64,000 nt of DNA from Xenorhabdus miraniensis (GTDB taxonomy: Bacteria; Pseudomonadota; Gammaproteobacteria; Enterobacterales; Enterobacteriaceae): positions 352,171 to 416,170 of the forward strand of contig NZ_NITZ01000001.1 in assembly GCF_002632615.1 (NCBI RefSeq), in the 5' to 3' direction. A model generated the notes under the pieces. That model had not been told where the DNA came from. It was given only the letters and a program-made list of their open reading frames with translations, and searched no databases. Of this stretch, positions 51,658-62,001 are shown one piece after another (position 1 is the stretch's first letter; every line of letters begins with the position of its first letter). A program made the position numbers and the translations under genes.

Positions 51658-53190
51658 ATGTCACATAAACCATTATCGGGAGCCAAACTGGGCTGGCTGA
51701 CACTGGCCTTGGCACTGGCTGCTTTTTTGCAAATACTGGATCTGACAATTGCTAACGTTGCAATATCGACCATTGCCGGTGATCTGGGTGCTTCCACTTC
51801 TCAAGGGACTTGGATAATTACTTCGTTTGCCGTTGCCAATGCGATTTCCATTCCATTAACTGGTTGGCTGGCAAAACGGTTCGGTGAGGTCCGTGTCTTT
51901 TTAGCATCAACGATCTTATTTATTATCGCATCCTGGTTATGCGGCATATCCAATAGCCTGGAAATGCTGATTTTATCACGCGTTGTACAAGGCGTTGCCG
52001 CAGGCCCAATTATGCCTCTCTCACAAAGTTTACTATTGAATAACTATCCCCAGCCAAAACGCAACATGGCATTGGCGATGTGGTCGATGACTATCGTGGT
52101 TGCTCCTGTCTGTGGCCCTATTCTCGGCGGTTGGCTCAGTGATAGTTATCATTGGGGTTGGATATTTTTGATTAATATTCCATTCGGTTTGGCGGTTGTT
52201 GCTATCGCCTGGATATTACTCAAGGATCGGGAAACGAAAACAGAAACGAGTCCGATTAACGCGGTAGGATTGATTTTATTGATTGCTGGTGTTGGTTGCT
52301 TTCAGTTGTTGCTTGACCGCGGGAAAGAACTTGACTGGTTTAGCTCATCGGAAATTATTACATTAGCCATCATCGCAGTGGTTTGCCTCACTTTTCTGAT
52401 TATCTGGGAGCTAACTGACAACGCCCCTATCATTGATTTATCGTTATTTAAATCCCGTAATTTTACGATTGGGACAGTGTGTATCAGTCTGGCATTTTTG
52501 CTTCACATCGGGACGCTTGTTCTGCAACCTCAGTTATTACAGATGGTGTTTGGCTACACCGCAACTTGGGCAGGATTAGTTCTGGCTCCTTTGGGTATCA
52601 TGCCAATCATTCTTGCACCACTTATTGGTCGTCTCGGTTCAAAAATCGATATGCGCTATCTGGTAATGTTCAGTTTTACTGTTTTTACTTTGTGCTTCTT
52701 CTGGCGAGCTTATACTTTCGAACGTTCTATGGATTTTGCCGCCGCAGCCTGGCCTCAATTTATGCAAGGATTCGCCATCGCCTGCCTGATTATGCCGCTT
52801 AACGCCATCATCCTATCCGATATTAAACCTGATAAAATTGCCTCTGCGGTGAGTTTGTTCAACTTCCTGCGCACTCTGGCAACATCGGTAGGAACCTCTA
52901 TCACAACAACTATTTGGTCGAACCGTGAGTCAGTTCACCATGTCCAACTTACACAAGCAGTAAGCCCCTATAATCCCATTGCAACCCAATCCTATGAAAA
53001 TATGCAGCAATTTGGCCTGTCACATGCACAGATCAGTAGTAAATTGGCGCACGAAATCACTAATCAGGGGCTGATTATCGCTGCCAATGAAATTTATTGG
53101 TTATTCGCCTTTCTTTTCCTGATCATGCTCTTTCTAATTTGGCTGGCCCACCCAACCACCACAGATAAAAAGCATAAAAATAAGGAATAA
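51658..53190 (+). CDS. emrB: EmrB-like multidrug efflux MFS transporter (DHA2, 14 helices)
   Basis: This is the proton-driven inner membrane pump partner of the preceding EmrA-like adaptor. The 510-residue product has 14 predicted helices, the DHA2-type start FLQILDLTIANVAISTIAGDLGAS, motif A-like GWLAKRFGEVRVF, and motif C APVCGPILGGWLSDSYHWGWIFLINIPFG. Seven bases separate it from emrA. EmrAB pumps export hydrophobic, often uncoupler-like compounds; the true substrate here is not visible from sequence. Confidence 0.92.
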   Translation: MSHKPLSGAKLGWLTLALALAAFLQILDLTIANVAISTIAGDLGASTSQGTWIITSFAVANAISIPLTGWLAKRFGEVRVFLASTILFIIASWLCGISNSLEMLILSRVVQGVAAGPIMPLSQSLLLNNYPQPKRNMALAMWSMTIVVAPVCGPILGGWLSDSYHWGWIFLINIPFGLAVVAIAWILLKDRETKTETSPINAVGLILLIAGVGCFQLLLDRGKELDWFSSSEIITLAIIAVVCLTFLIIWELTDNAPIIDLSLFKSRNFTIGTVCISLAFLLHIGTLVLQPQLLQMVFGYTATWAGLVLAPLGIMPIILAPLIGRLGSKIDMRYLVMFSFTVFTLCFFWRAYTFERSMDFAAAAWPQFMQGFAIACLIMPLNAIILSDIKPDKIASAVSLFNFLRTLATSVGTSITTTIWSNRESVHHVQLTQAVSPYNPIATQSYENMQQFGLSHAQISSKLAHEITNQGLIIAANEIYWLFAFLFLIMLFLIWLAHPTTTDKKHKNKE

Positions 53191-53210
53191 AAATAAAGAG
53201 TAAAATCAGC

Positions 53211-53236
53211 AAATAACCCCCAAAAGGGGGCTATTT
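53211..53236. terminator. Terminator between emrB and ilvA
   Basis: CCCCC-AAAA-GGGGG with flanking AAATA/TATTT pairs forms a strong compact hairpin. TTTTGTT follows on the plus strand. It lies between the convergent emrB and ilvA ends and probably serves emrB, and perhaps ilvA. Confidence 0.8.
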
Positions 53237-53249
53237 TGTTATTAATTGC

Positions 53250-54800
53250 TTAAGTCAAAAATAATTTAAATGAGGGATTTTCTGTTTCATCATGATATTC
53301 ATAGCCTAACTCATCTAAATGGCGATCAAAGCATAACTCCGAGCCTGAAAGCTCAAAAGCAGCCAATACACGCCCATAGTCTGTGCCGTGGCTACGATAA
53401 TGGAACAGGGTGATATTCCAATGCGTGCCCAATGTTTGCAAAAATTTCAGCAACGCCCCCGGAGATTCAGGAAAGGCAAAACTAAATAATCGCTCCTGCA
53501 ATGGCTTGGATGGTCTGCCGCCTATCATGTAGCGAACGTGCAGTTTCGCCATTTCATCATCAGTAAAATCAGCGACCTGATATCCCGAGGCTTTTAGTTC
53601 TTCAATGATTTCACGACGTTCAGCATTTCCACGACTTAATCTGATACCGACAAAAATACAGGCTTTGCTTGGATCGGTGGAGTCCGAGTAACGATAGCTG
53701 AATTCTGTCACAACACGGGTTCCCAATATTTGGCAAAAATTCAGGAAACTGCCCTTTTGTTCAGGAATAGTGACCGCCAGCAAAGCTTCACGTTGCTCTC
53801 CCAGCTCACAGCGCTCTGAAACATAACGCAGACCATGAAAATTCACGTTGGCGCCAGAAAGAATATGCGCTAACCGCTCTCCTTGAATCTGATGTTGCTG
53901 GACATATTTCTTCAATCCCGCCAATGCCAGTGCACCAGAAGGCTCAGCAATTGCCCTGACATCTTCGAAAATATCTTTCATGGCGGCGCAAATGGCATCA
54001 CTGTCTACCGTAATCACATCATCAACATATTGCTGGCATAAACGGAATGTTTCATCACCAATACGTTTAACTGCTACACCTTCCGCAAATAATCCAACCC
54101 TTGGTAAATCAACCGGATGCCCAGCTTCCAGCGCGGCTTTCAGGCAAGCGGAATCTTCAGCTTCCACGCCTATCACTTTCATTTCAGGTACAAGTTGTTT
54201 GATAAGAACTGCGACCCCCGCAATTAATCCCCCTCCACCAACCGGAACAAAGATGCGGTCAAGGTAAACATCCTGCTGCAACAATTCCATCGCTAAAGTT
54301 GCCTGACCCGCGATCACGGTAGGGTGGTCAAACGGGGGAACAAAGGTGTAGCCATGCTCTTTTGCCATTTCGATCGCTTTTGCTTTCGCTTCATCGAAGT
54401 TTGCGCCGTGTAACAGCACTTCCCCACCAAAACCGCGTACTGCATCAACTTTAATATCCGCTGTAGCTATTGGCATCACGATAATAGACTTTACACCAAC
54501 CTTACTGGCCGATAACGCAACGCCCTGCGCATGGTTGCCCGCCGATGCCGTAATGACGCCTTTGGTTTTTTGCTCTCCCTTCAAACCTGCAATCATCGCG
54601 TATGCACCACGCAATTTGAAACTGTGTACTGACTGGCGATCTTCCCGTTTAACCAAAATGGTATTATTTAAACGAGCAGAGATTTTTTTCATTTCCTGTA
54701 AGGGCGTAACTTGTGCAATATCATAAACTGGTGAACTCAGTGCGGCTTTGAGATATTCCGCTCCTTTGGGTTCAGAATTAAGAGAATAAACCGCCACCAT
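53250..54800 (-). CDS. ilvA: Threonine deaminase (biosynthetic) IlvA
   Basis: IlvA makes 2-oxobutanoate from threonine with PLP, the first isoleucine-specific step, and is inhibited by isoleucine. The 516-residue product (E. coli 514) has PLP Lys62 in HSFKLRGAYAM, the phosphate-binding glycine loop VGGGGLIAG, and two C-terminal ACT-like regulatory domains (about 335-400 and 430-500). Its ATG overlaps the ilvD stop as TAATG. It is the last gene of ilvGMEDA. Confidence 0.97.
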   Translation of the reverse strand: MVAVYSLNSEPKGAEYLKAALSSPVYDIAQVTPLQEMKKISARLNNTILVKREDRQSVHSFKLRGAYAMIAGLKGEQKTKGVITASAGNHAQGVALSASKVGVKSIIVMPIATADIKVDAVRGFGGEVLLHGANFDEAKAKAIEMAKEHGYTFVPPFDHPTVIAGQATLAMELLQQDVYLDRIFVPVGGGGLIAGVAVLIKQLVPEMKVIGVEAEDSACLKAALEAGHPVDLPRVGLFAEGVAVKRIGDETFRLCQQYVDDVITVDSDAICAAMKDIFEDVRAIAEPSGALALAGLKKYVQQHQIQGERLAHILSGANVNFHGLRYVSERCELGEQREALLAVTIPEQKGSFLNFCQILGTRVVTEFSYRYSDSTDPSKACIFVGIRLSRGNAERREIIEELKASGYQVADFTDDEMAKLHVRYMIGGRPSKPLQERLFSFAFPESPGALLKFLQTLGTHWNITLFHYRSHGTDYGRVLAAFELSGSELCFDRHLDELGYEYHDETENPSFKLFLT

Positions 54801-56650
54801 TAACCCCCCAGCTTAGCCTTATCACGCACAGCCCCTTTGTCAGCACTGGTCGCCAACGAAGCATAAGCCCGCAATGCAAAAGAAACCTGACGTTTTCTGG
54901 ATTTAGGTGTCCACGCCTCATCACCGCGGGATAATTCAACCTGTGTGCGTTCAGCAAGTTCTTTTTCACTAACATCTAACTGGATGTTACGGTTTGGAAT
55001 ATCAATATTGATGATATCGCCATCATAAATTAACCCTATTAAACCGCCACTTGCCGCTTCTGGGGAGATATGACCTATGGATAACCCCGATGTGCCTCCG
55101 GAAAAACGGCCATCAGTGATCAACGCGCAGCTTTTGCCTAATCCCATCGATTTCAAGTAGGTCGTGGGATAGAGCATTTCCTGCATGCCGGGACCACCTT
55201 TCGGGCCTTCATAGCGAATGACAACCACATCACCTGCCACGATTTTCCCACCCAAAATCGCGTCTACCGCATCTTCCTGGCTCTCATAAACTTTGGCAGG
55301 GCCACGGAAAATCAAGCTGCCTTCATCCACCCCCGCCGTTTTCACGATGCAGCCGTCCACAGCAACATTACCAAACAGAACAGCTAAACCCCCATCTTGA
55401 CTGTAAGCATGTGCACGCTCACGAATACAACCTTTCTCACGGTCAGTATCCAACGATGGCCAACGACAATCCTGCGAGAAAGCTTGGGTAGTACGAATTC
55501 CGGCCGGCCCTGCCGCATACATACTCTTAACACCTTCATCTTCTGTCAGCATGATGTCGTACTGAGCCAATGTTTGTGGCAAGTCCAAACCCAGGACGTT
55601 TTTTACATTTCGCTGCAACAGCCCTGTACGATCCAGTTCACCAAGAATACCAATCACTCCACCAGCACGGTGTACATCTTCCATATGGTACTTCTGGGTA
55701 CTTGGAGCAACCTTACATAAATGAGGAACCTGACGAGACAGGCGATCAATATCTGCCATCGTGAAATCAACTTCACCTTCTTGCGCCGCTGCCAATAAAT
55801 GCAGAACTGTGTTCGTCGAACCGCCCATCGCAATATCCAGTGTCATAGCATTTTCAAATGCGGCTTTAGTTGCAATATTGCGTGGTAAGGCGCTGTCATC
55901 ATTTTCTTCGTAGTAACGTTTGGTCAATTCAACAATGCGCTTACCCGCGTTGATGAATAGATTTTTGCGATCTGCATGTGTGGCGAGCAGTGAACCATTC
56001 CCCGGTTGCGAAAGCCCCAATGCTTCAGTCAAACAGTTCATTGAGTTCGCAGTGAACATGCCAGAGCAAGAACCGCATGTCGGACAAGCCGAACGTTCGA
56101 TTTGGTCACTTTGTTCATCACTGACGTTTGGGTTGGCCCCCTGAATCATGGCGTCAACCAGATCCAATTTGATGATCTGATCAGATAAGCGTGTTTTACC
56201 CGCCTCCATTGGGCCACCGGAAACAAAAATAACCGGAATGTTCAGGCGCAGAGAGGCCATAAGCATCCCCGGTGTGATTTTGTCACAATTAGAAATACAT
56301 ACCATGGCATCAGCACAGTGGGCATTGACCATGTATTCCACCGAGTCTGCGATCAATTCACGCGAAGGCAGTGAATAGAGCATGCCACCATGTCCCATCG
56401 CAATGCCATCATCAACCGCGATGGTATTGAATTCTTTCGCCACTCCCCCTGATGCTTCAATCTGTTCTGCCACCAGCTTACCGAGATCACGCAGATGGAC
56501 ATGGCCCGGCACGAACTGTGTGAATGAGTTAACAACGGCAATGATGGGTTTCCCAAAATCGGCGTCTGTCATACCTGTAGCCCGCCATAAAGCACGGGCT
56601 CCCGCCATATTGCGGCCATGTGTTGTTGTAGCAGAACGGTATTTCGGCAT
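54800..56650 (-). CDS. ilvD: Dihydroxy-acid dehydratase IlvD
   Basis: IlvD dehydrates dihydroxy acids to 2-oxo acids for valine and isoleucine, using an iron-sulfur cluster. From the ATG at 56650 ([17 protein letters not shown]) the product is 616 residues, equal to E. coli. Cluster-related cysteines are in [13 protein letters not shown] and [19 protein letters not shown]. The C-terminal [24 protein letters not shown] is conserved. A start at 56665 would add five residues without support. A hairpin separates it from ilvE. Confidence 0.97.
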   Translation of the reverse strand: MPKYRSATTTHGRNMAGARALWRATGMTDADFGKPIIAVVNSFTQFVPGHVHLRDLGKLVAEQIEASGGVAKEFNTIAVDDGIAMGHGGMLYSLPSRELIADSVEYMVNAHCADAMVCISNCDKITPGMLMASLRLNIPVIFVSGGPMEAGKTRLSDQIIKLDLVDAMIQGANPNVSDEQSDQIERSACPTCGSCSGMFTANSMNCLTEALGLSQPGNGSLLATHADRKNLFINAGKRIVELTKRYYEENDDSALPRNIATKAAFENAMTLDIAMGGSTNTVLHLLAAAQEGEVDFTMADIDRLSRQVPHLCKVAPSTQKYHMEDVHRAGGVIGILGELDRTGLLQRNVKNVLGLDLPQTLAQYDIMLTEDEGVKSMYAAGPAGIRTTQAFSQDCRWPSLDTDREKGCIRERAHAYSQDGGLAVLFGNVAVDGCIVKTAGVDEGSLIFRGPAKVYESQEDAVDAILGGKIVAGDVVVIRYEGPKGGPGMQEMLYPTTYLKSMGLGKSCALITDGRFSGGTSGLSIGHISPEAASGGLIGLIYDGDIINIDIPNRNIQLDVSEKELAERTQVELSRGDEAWTPKSRKRQVSFALRAYASLATSADKGAVRDKAKLGG

Positions 56651-56697
56651 TGTCTTCACTCCCAAATCTGTCTTATCTAATTAACTTCAACAATTAA

Positions 56698-56722
56698 AAC
56701 AGGCGGGGAACGACCGCCTGTT
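56698..56722 (-). terminator. Intercistronic hairpin between ilvE and ilvD
   Basis: AACAGGCGG and CCGCCTGTT form a perfect 9-base-pair stem with a 7-base loop, followed on the minus strand by TTTTAATTG. Inside a conserved operon it is more likely a partial terminator or an mRNA-stability element than a full stop. Confidence 0.55.
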
Positions 56723-56741
56723 GGGGGGGTTATATTTTTTA

Positions 56742-57668
56742 TTAAGGATTAACGGGATCCAGCCAACCCCATTTATCTTCTGTCGTACCATTAAACAGGC
56801 CAAAAAACGCATTTTGGATTTTTTTGGTGATAGGGCCACATTTGCCAATACCAACCTGAATGTCATCTACGCTACGAACTGGCGTGATTTCCGCCGCAGT
56901 TCCTGTCATGAATACTTCATCCGCCAAATAGAGTGATTCACGAGAAAGTGTCTGTTCGCGGACTTCCAGGCCAAGATCCTGCGCCAACTTGATAATCGCA
57001 TCACGAGTGATCCCCGGCAGGGCAGCGGAAGTAAATGGCGGTGTGAACAGAATTCCATCTTTTACTTCAAATAGGTTTTCACCTGCCCCTTCTGAAATAT
57101 AACCATTAACATCCAGAGCAATCCCTTCCTGATAACCATGACGTCTTGCTTCACTTCCCACCAGCAGAGACGAGAGATAATTACCTCCTGCTTTCGCTCC
57201 TGTCGGGATAGTGTTTGCTGCTACGCGATTCCATGACGAAACCATCGCATCAATGCCTTGCTCTAACGCTTCTTCTCCGAGATAAGCGCCCCACGGAAAA
57301 GCCGCAATAATGACATCTGTTTTATAGCCAGCAGGAGGATTCACCCCCATTCCAACATCACCAACAAATACCAATGGACGAATGTAAGCACTGACCAATT
57401 TATTTTTACGAAGTGTTTCACGGCAAGCTTCCATTAACTCATCAACACTCTGGCTCACTGGAAAACGGTAAATCTTGGCTGAGTCACGTAAGCGTTGCAT
57501 ATGTTCACGATGACGAAATACAACAGGCCCCTTGTGAGAATCATAGCAACGGATACCTTCAAATACTGAAGTGCCATAATGCAGGGCATGGGACATAACG
57601 TGAACTTTAGCATCAGCCCAAGGCACCATTTCACCATTGAACCAAATATAATCAGCTTGCTTTGTCAT
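56742..57668 (-). CDS. ilvE: Branched-chain amino-acid aminotransferase IlvE
   Basis: IlvE catalyses the last transamination to valine, leucine and isoleucine. The 308-residue product (E. coli 309) is a fold-type IV PLP enzyme with Lys159 in TGAKAGGNYLSS, Glu in SEGAGENLFEV, and GTAAEITPV at the phosphate-binding end. It follows ilvM by 24 bases within ilvGMEDA. Confidence 0.97.
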   Translation of the reverse strand: MTKQADYIWFNGEMVPWADAKVHVMSHALHYGTSVFEGIRCYDSHKGPVVFRHREHMQRLRDSAKIYRFPVSQSVDELMEACRETLRKNKLVSAYIRPLVFVGDVGMGVNPPAGYKTDVIIAAFPWGAYLGEEALEQGIDAMVSSWNRVAANTIPTGAKAGGNYLSSLLVGSEARRHGYQEGIALDVNGYISEGAGENLFEVKDGILFTPPFTSAALPGITRDAIIKLAQDLGLEVREQTLSRESLYLADEVFMTGTAAEITPVRSVDDIQVGIGKCGPITKKIQNAFFGLFNGTTEDKWGWLDPVNP

Positions 57669-57692
57669 TCTAAATCTTCCTTCGATTGCGCA

Positions 57693-57950
57693 CTATGCGC
57701 TTATTAATTGTGATTTTTTATGTTGGATCTCAACACCAGCAACATCCACTAATTTCATCAATTGAGAAAAAAGTAAATTAACGGGGCGCTGACTGGCTAC
57801 TGTGAGTTCAATGCTTACATTATCACTATCTGTTGTATGATCCATATTCAATGCGCGTATCTGAAATCCACGATGACGGGTAACTCTCAGAATTCGTTCC
57901 AAAATCTCAGGACAAAATTTTGCCTGAATAGCAAGTTGATGCTGCATCAT
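57693..57950 (-). CDS. ilvM: Acetolactate synthase isozyme II small subunit IlvM
   Basis: IlvM is the small subunit that stabilises and activates IlvG. The 85-residue product (E. coli 87) starts [31 protein letters not shown] and is a single ACT-like domain. Its ATG overlaps the ilvG stop by four bases (ATGA), which couples the 1:1 production of both subunits. Confidence 0.95.
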   Translation of the reverse strand: MMQHQLAIQAKFCPEILERILRVTRHRGFQIRALNMDHTTDSDNVSIELTVASQRPVNLLFSQLMKLVDVAGVEIQHKKSQLISA

Positions 57951-59602
57951 AATGACTTCTCCAACATGGTATCGTTGCTTGCGCCTGGTGGAACCAATGG
58001 CCAGACATTCTCTAGTTCATTAATAGATACGTGTAATAAATAAGCGCCATCACTGTTGAACAAAGCATCCAAAGCTTCACTTACTTGCGCTTTATCTGTG
58101 ATTTTTTTACCGGGAATATCAAAGGCTTGCGCCAATTTAATAAAATCCGGGTTATCAGTTAAGAGAGTTTCGCTGTAACGTTTTTCAAAAAACAGTTCTT
58201 GCCACTGGCGAACCATTCCTAGTCGCTGGTTATCTAATAAGATCATTTTGACCGGCAATTGCTTACGTTTGATTGTTCCCAACTCCTGAATATTCATCAT
58301 GAAAGAGCCGTCACCAGATATACAGATAACCGTATCTTCAGGACGTGCCATCTGAGCACCAATTGCCGCTGGAATGCCGAACCCCATCGTGCCCAAACCA
58401 CTTGATGTGATGAAATTCTCTGGCTGGCTAAATGTCATGTGCTGGGCAGTCCACATTTGATGTTGTCCAACATCAGTTGTAACCACAGTATTAGGCGATG
58501 CACGATCCGAAATCTGTTTCAACAGCAGCGGGGCATAAATGCTTTTCCCCTGATAGTCATAACACCACGCATGATCATTTTTTAATTGCTTGATTTCTTG
58601 CTGCCAATCCTGAATTGATACAGATTGCTGTAACTGAGGTAACAATGTTTTTAAATCACCCAATAATGAAACATGGGTTTGACGTAATTTATTGAACTCA
58701 GCAGGATCAATATCTAAGTGGATCACTTTGGCATGAGGAGCAAAGGTATTCAGCTTTCCTGTTACGCGATCATCGAAACGAGCACCAACGGCAATTAATA
58801 AATCACAGGATTGAACAGCAAAATTAGCCGCTTTGGTTCCGTGCATCCCTAACATACCCAAATAACACTCATGCTCAGGATCCGCAGCACCTAAACCTTT
58901 CAAGGTGGAAACGACAGGTATTCCTGTTTCTGCAACAAAACTGCGCAATTCAGGAACGGCACCAGACATTCCAACGCCTCCGCCTACGTACAAGACGGGT
59001 TTGCACGATAACGCCAACAGTTGACGAGCCTGATCCAGCTCTTGCTCAGGGAATGGAAATGTTGGCAAGTCTGATAAATCTGATACTAGATACGGAGTAA
59101 AATCACCTTGAGCCAGCTGAATATCTTTCGGTAAATCAACTAAGACAGGGCCGGGACGTCCATTCATGGCAATCGTAAAAGCATCCGCCATGATTTGGGG
59201 TAATTTTTCCAGTGAATCCACAAGAAAACTGTGTTTTGTGCAGGACAGGGACATTCCCAACATATCGATTTCCTGAAAGGCATCCGTCCCTATAAATTCC
59301 GAACTCACCTGACCGGTAATCGCCACAACAGGAACAGAATCCAACAATGCGTCAGCTAATCCCGTGATTAAATTTGTTGCACCCGGCCCTGATGTTGCGA
59401 TACAGACTCCTGGCTTACCACTTGCTCTGGCATAGCCGATTGCTGCCATGACAGCACCTTGTTCATGACGGCATAACACGTGCTCAATTCCCCCGTCATA
59501 CAGCGCATCATAAACCGGCATAATAGCCCCGCCGGGATAACCAAAAACTTTTTCAATTCCCTGCGTTCGTAATGCTTTTATCACCGATTGTGCCCCGTTC
59601 AT
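57947..59602 (-). CDS. ilvG: Acetolactate synthase isozyme II large subunit IlvG
   Basis: IlvG condenses pyruvate with pyruvate or 2-oxobutanoate using ThDP and FAD. The 551-residue frame is intact, unlike the frameshifted ilvG of E. coli K-12. It has the catalytic Glu47 in CRHEQGA, the FAD region, and the ThDP motif [21 protein letters not shown] near 430. Isozyme II is known to be valine-resistant. It is the first structural gene of ilvGMEDA, preceded by the ilvL attenuator. Confidence 0.97.
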   Translation of the reverse strand: MNGAQSVIKALRTQGIEKVFGYPGGAIMPVYDALYDGGIEHVLCRHEQGAVMAAIGYARASGKPGVCIATSGPGATNLITGLADALLDSVPVVAITGQVSSEFIGTDAFQEIDMLGMSLSCTKHSFLVDSLEKLPQIMADAFTIAMNGRPGPVLVDLPKDIQLAQGDFTPYLVSDLSDLPTFPFPEQELDQARQLLALSCKPVLYVGGGVGMSGAVPELRSFVAETGIPVVSTLKGLGAADPEHECYLGMLGMHGTKAANFAVQSCDLLIAVGARFDDRVTGKLNTFAPHAKVIHLDIDPAEFNKLRQTHVSLLGDLKTLLPQLQQSVSIQDWQQEIKQLKNDHAWCYDYQGKSIYAPLLLKQISDRASPNTVVTTDVGQHQMWTAQHMTFSQPENFITSSGLGTMGFGIPAAIGAQMARPEDTVICISGDGSFMMNIQELGTIKRKQLPVKMILLDNQRLGMVRQWQELFFEKRYSETLLTDNPDFIKLAQAFDIPGKKITDKAQVSEALDALFNSDGAYLLHVSINELENVWPLVPPGASNDTMLEKSL

Positions 59603-59692
59603 TGCCGCCTCCCCTGTTATGTTTACCTTGCAATTGGCCGTTGTGATGTTGTGTTATGCTCGTTGTCAGGTGCTAAAAACCGTGCAAAAAAA

Positions 59693-59718
59693 ACCCCCGC
59701 GCCTTTCGGTGCGGGGGT
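59693..59718 (-). terminator. ilvGMEDA attenuator
   Basis: ACCCCCGC and GCGGGGGT (extended by GCC/GGT pairs around a TTTC loop) form a strong stem followed on the minus strand by eight T. It lies between the ilvL peptide and ilvG. It is the expected Rho-independent terminator whose formation depends on ribosome stalling at ilvL. Confidence 0.9.
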
Positions 59719-59745
59719 CTTTTTTGAATCCGGCTATTTTTCTGT

Positions 59746-59841
59746 CTAAGCCTTCATTCGTCCAAGTGCAGCCCCGCACGGTGGAATAATCACCACCACG
59801 CTCACAATAATTAGGCTAATCACTAGGACAAATGTGTTCAT
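59746..59841 (-). CDS. ilvL: ilvGMEDA leader peptide IlvL
   Basis: IlvL is the sensor of operon attenuation: ribosomes stall at Val, Leu or Ile codons when those tRNAs are uncharged. The short frame encodes 31 residues (E. coli 32). It begins MNTFVLVISLIIVS and ends IIPPCGAALGRMKA, the latter almost identical to E. coli. Fourteen of its residues are Val (6), Ile (5) or Leu (3). It ends 28 bases before the attenuator stem. The ribosome site is weak. Confidence 0.93.
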   Translation of the reverse strand: MNTFVLVISLIIVSVVVIIPPCGAALGRMKA

Positions 59842-60442
59842 AATTTTGTTCGTTTTAACTCGTATGCTTGACGTATATTTAAGAGTTACCACTTTCTGTG
59901 ATCATTGACAATGATTATTTTTATTTTTTCATAACAAAATTATTTTATTTATACTTTTCATTCAGATAGATATATAAACAGATAAATCCACTGAAATTTA
60001 TTACTTTTTCACTCGTAAAGAATCACTATCTGTTTGTTTTGTAAAATATTTAACAAACTAAATAATAAAAAATAAGTTAATCATCTAGCTACAAATAATA
60101 CGGCATAACAACACAACCCAAATTAGTATAGTTGGTTAATAGTTATTACCATTAACAAAATACATTCCCAAGAAAACATTAGAAAAAATAATTAATAAAA
60201 TGAGTAAAACAGTTTAAAAGCTATGACATCTGTGTGCCTTTAGAAAACGTTAGTGGAAGACTTCCGGTTATTACATTATTCATAAATAACATTAAGTTAT
60301 TATCTATCTCTAAATAAAAAATAATCCTACGACAGTCGAAATGATAAATATATTTACGAGCTTTTTCGCAAAATAGGCAAAGACGACTTTTTATTATTTT
60401 TTATCGATTCATGATAACTGCTTTCTTGCTAAGGAGAGCACC
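59842..60442. other. AT-rich spacer between ilvL and yifB
   Basis: No gene is seen in about 600 bases between divergent ilvL and yifB. The part near ilvL must hold the ilv promoter; TTGTCA near 59907 on the minus strand is one possible -35, but no matching -10 is convincing. The yifB side ends with the ribosome site AAGGAGAGC. Confidence 0.5.
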
Positions 60443-61969
60443 ATGACACTCGCTGTCATTCACACACGGGCAACAATTGGTATCAATTCCCCCATCGTCA
60501 CAATAGAAGCACATATCAGTAATGGCTTACCCGGTTTAACACTCGTCGGCTTACCTGAAACGACTGTTAAGGAAGCCAGAGATCGTGTCAGGAGCGCTCT
60601 GATCAATAGCGGTTTTACTTATCCCCCTAAAAGGATAACTGTCAATTTAGCACCAGCAGATCTCCCCAAAGAAGGAGGAAGATATGATTTACCTATCGCT
60701 ATAGCAATCTTGGCAGCATCAGAGCAAATCACAACAGAAAAGCTACACCAGTATGAATTTTTAGGAGAATTAGCGCTTTCTGGTGAAATACGACGAGTCA
60801 CGGGAGCTATCCCAGCGGCATTGAGTGCAAAAAAGGCAGGAAGGCAACTTATTCTCTCCTCAGAGAACCAAGCTGAACTGGCAATCTTGTCCCAGAACGA
60901 AACATTAATGGCAAACCATTTACTTCAAGTCTGCCATTTCCTGAAGGGAGAAAAAGCTTCTTTATCCTCCCCTTCTCCCATAGAAATACAAACTGAATCA
61001 TCTATCTTAGATATGCAGGATATTATCGGACAGGAACAGGCAAAACGAGCGCTGGAAATTACTGCCGCCGGCGGTCACAATCTTCTGCTACTTGGCCCCC
61101 CAGGAACAGGTAAAACCATGCTTGCGAGCCGGTTATGTAGTTTGCTACCTCCATTAACGCATCAGGAAGCGCTAGACGTCGCTGCAATCAAAAGCTTAGT
61201 TGGTAATCCAGTTAACCCTCAAAAATGGCATACACGACCATTTAGAGCGCCTCACCACAGTTCATCAATGGCGGCTCTCGTTGGTGGCGGCTCAATACCT
61301 AAACCCGGAGAAATTTCTCTTGCTCATAATGGTGTGTTATTTCTGGACGAATTACCTGAATTTAATCGAAGCGTTCTTGATGCACTTCGTGAGCCTTTAG
61401 AGTCCGGTGAAATAGTCATATCCCGAGCAAGAGCAAAAGTCTGTTTCCCCGCCCAAGTTCAACTGATTGCAGCCATGAACCCAAGCCCAACTGGCTACCA
61501 TCAGGGATTGCATAACAGAAGTAGCCCGCAACAGGTATTGCGTTACCTTTCCAAACTCTCAGGCCCTTTTTTAGATCGTTTTGATCTTTCGATTGAAGTT
61601 CCTTTGCTTCCTCCCGGAATTCTCAGTCAGTCTTCAGTAAAACATGGAGAAAGTAGCCATGAAGTTAAAAAACGGGTACAAACCGCCAGAAACATACAAA
61701 TAGAGCGATGTGGGTATATCAATGCTCATCTCAATAGCAAACAAACTGAAAAGATCTGCAAAATTAAAATTGAAGATGCCATTTTTCTGGAAAATACTTT
61801 ATTGAAATTGGGACTATCTATACGAGCCTGGCACAGAATACTCAAAGTTTCCCGTACAATCGCAGACTTAAAAGAACAAAAAGAAATAGAAAAACCAGAT
61901 ATTATGGAGGCACTCAGCTACCGATGTATGGATAGGTTACTTATTCAACTACAAAAACAGTCTGGGTAA
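60443..61969 (+). CDS. comM: YifB/ComM family Mg-chelatase-like AAA+ helicase
   Basis: ComM-family proteins are hexameric branch-migration helicases that help integrate DNA during natural transformation; E. coli YifB is the homologue. The 508-residue product (E. coli 506) has an N-terminal LonC-like domain (about 1-170), an AAA+ module with Walker A GPPGTGKT at 218-225 and Walker B LFLDELPEF, RAPHHSSSMAALVGGG, and the C-terminal Mg_chelatase_C domain. The ribosome site AAGGAG is strong. Transformation ability cannot be judged from this gene alone. Confidence 0.93.
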   Translation: MTLAVIHTRATIGINSPIVTIEAHISNGLPGLTLVGLPETTVKEARDRVRSALINSGFTYPPKRITVNLAPADLPKEGGRYDLPIAIAILAASEQITTEKLHQYEFLGELALSGEIRRVTGAIPAALSAKKAGRQLILSSENQAELAILSQNETLMANHLLQVCHFLKGEKASLSSPSPIEIQTESSILDMQDIIGQEQAKRALEITAAGGHNLLLLGPPGTGKTMLASRLCSLLPPLTHQEALDVAAIKSLVGNPVNPQKWHTRPFRAPHHSSSMAALVGGGSIPKPGEISLAHNGVLFLDELPEFNRSVLDALREPLESGEIVISRARAKVCFPAQVQLIAAMNPSPTGYHQGLHNRSSPQQVLRYLSKLSGPFLDRFDLSIEVPLLPPGILSQSSVKHGESSHEVKKRVQTARNIQIERCGYINAHLNSKQTEKICKIKIEDAIFLENTLLKLGLSIRAWHRILKVSRTIADLKEQKEIEKPDIMEALSYRCMDRLLIQLQKQSG

Positions 61970-61974
61970 ATTAG

Positions 61975-61997
61975 AAGAGGGGCGATTTGCCCCTCTT
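61975..61997. terminator. Terminator between yifB/comM and maoP
   Basis: AAGAGGGGC and GCCCCTCTT form a perfect 9-base-pair stem with a GATTT loop, six bases after the yifB stop. T tracts are short on both strands. The genes are convergent, so it may serve both. Confidence 0.75.
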
Positions 61998-62001
61998 AAT
62001 A

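Noticed and set aside
59890..59912. TGTGATCATTGACAAT near the ilvL promoter as a CRP site
   Set aside because: Only one half matches TGTGA; the other half lacks TCACA.
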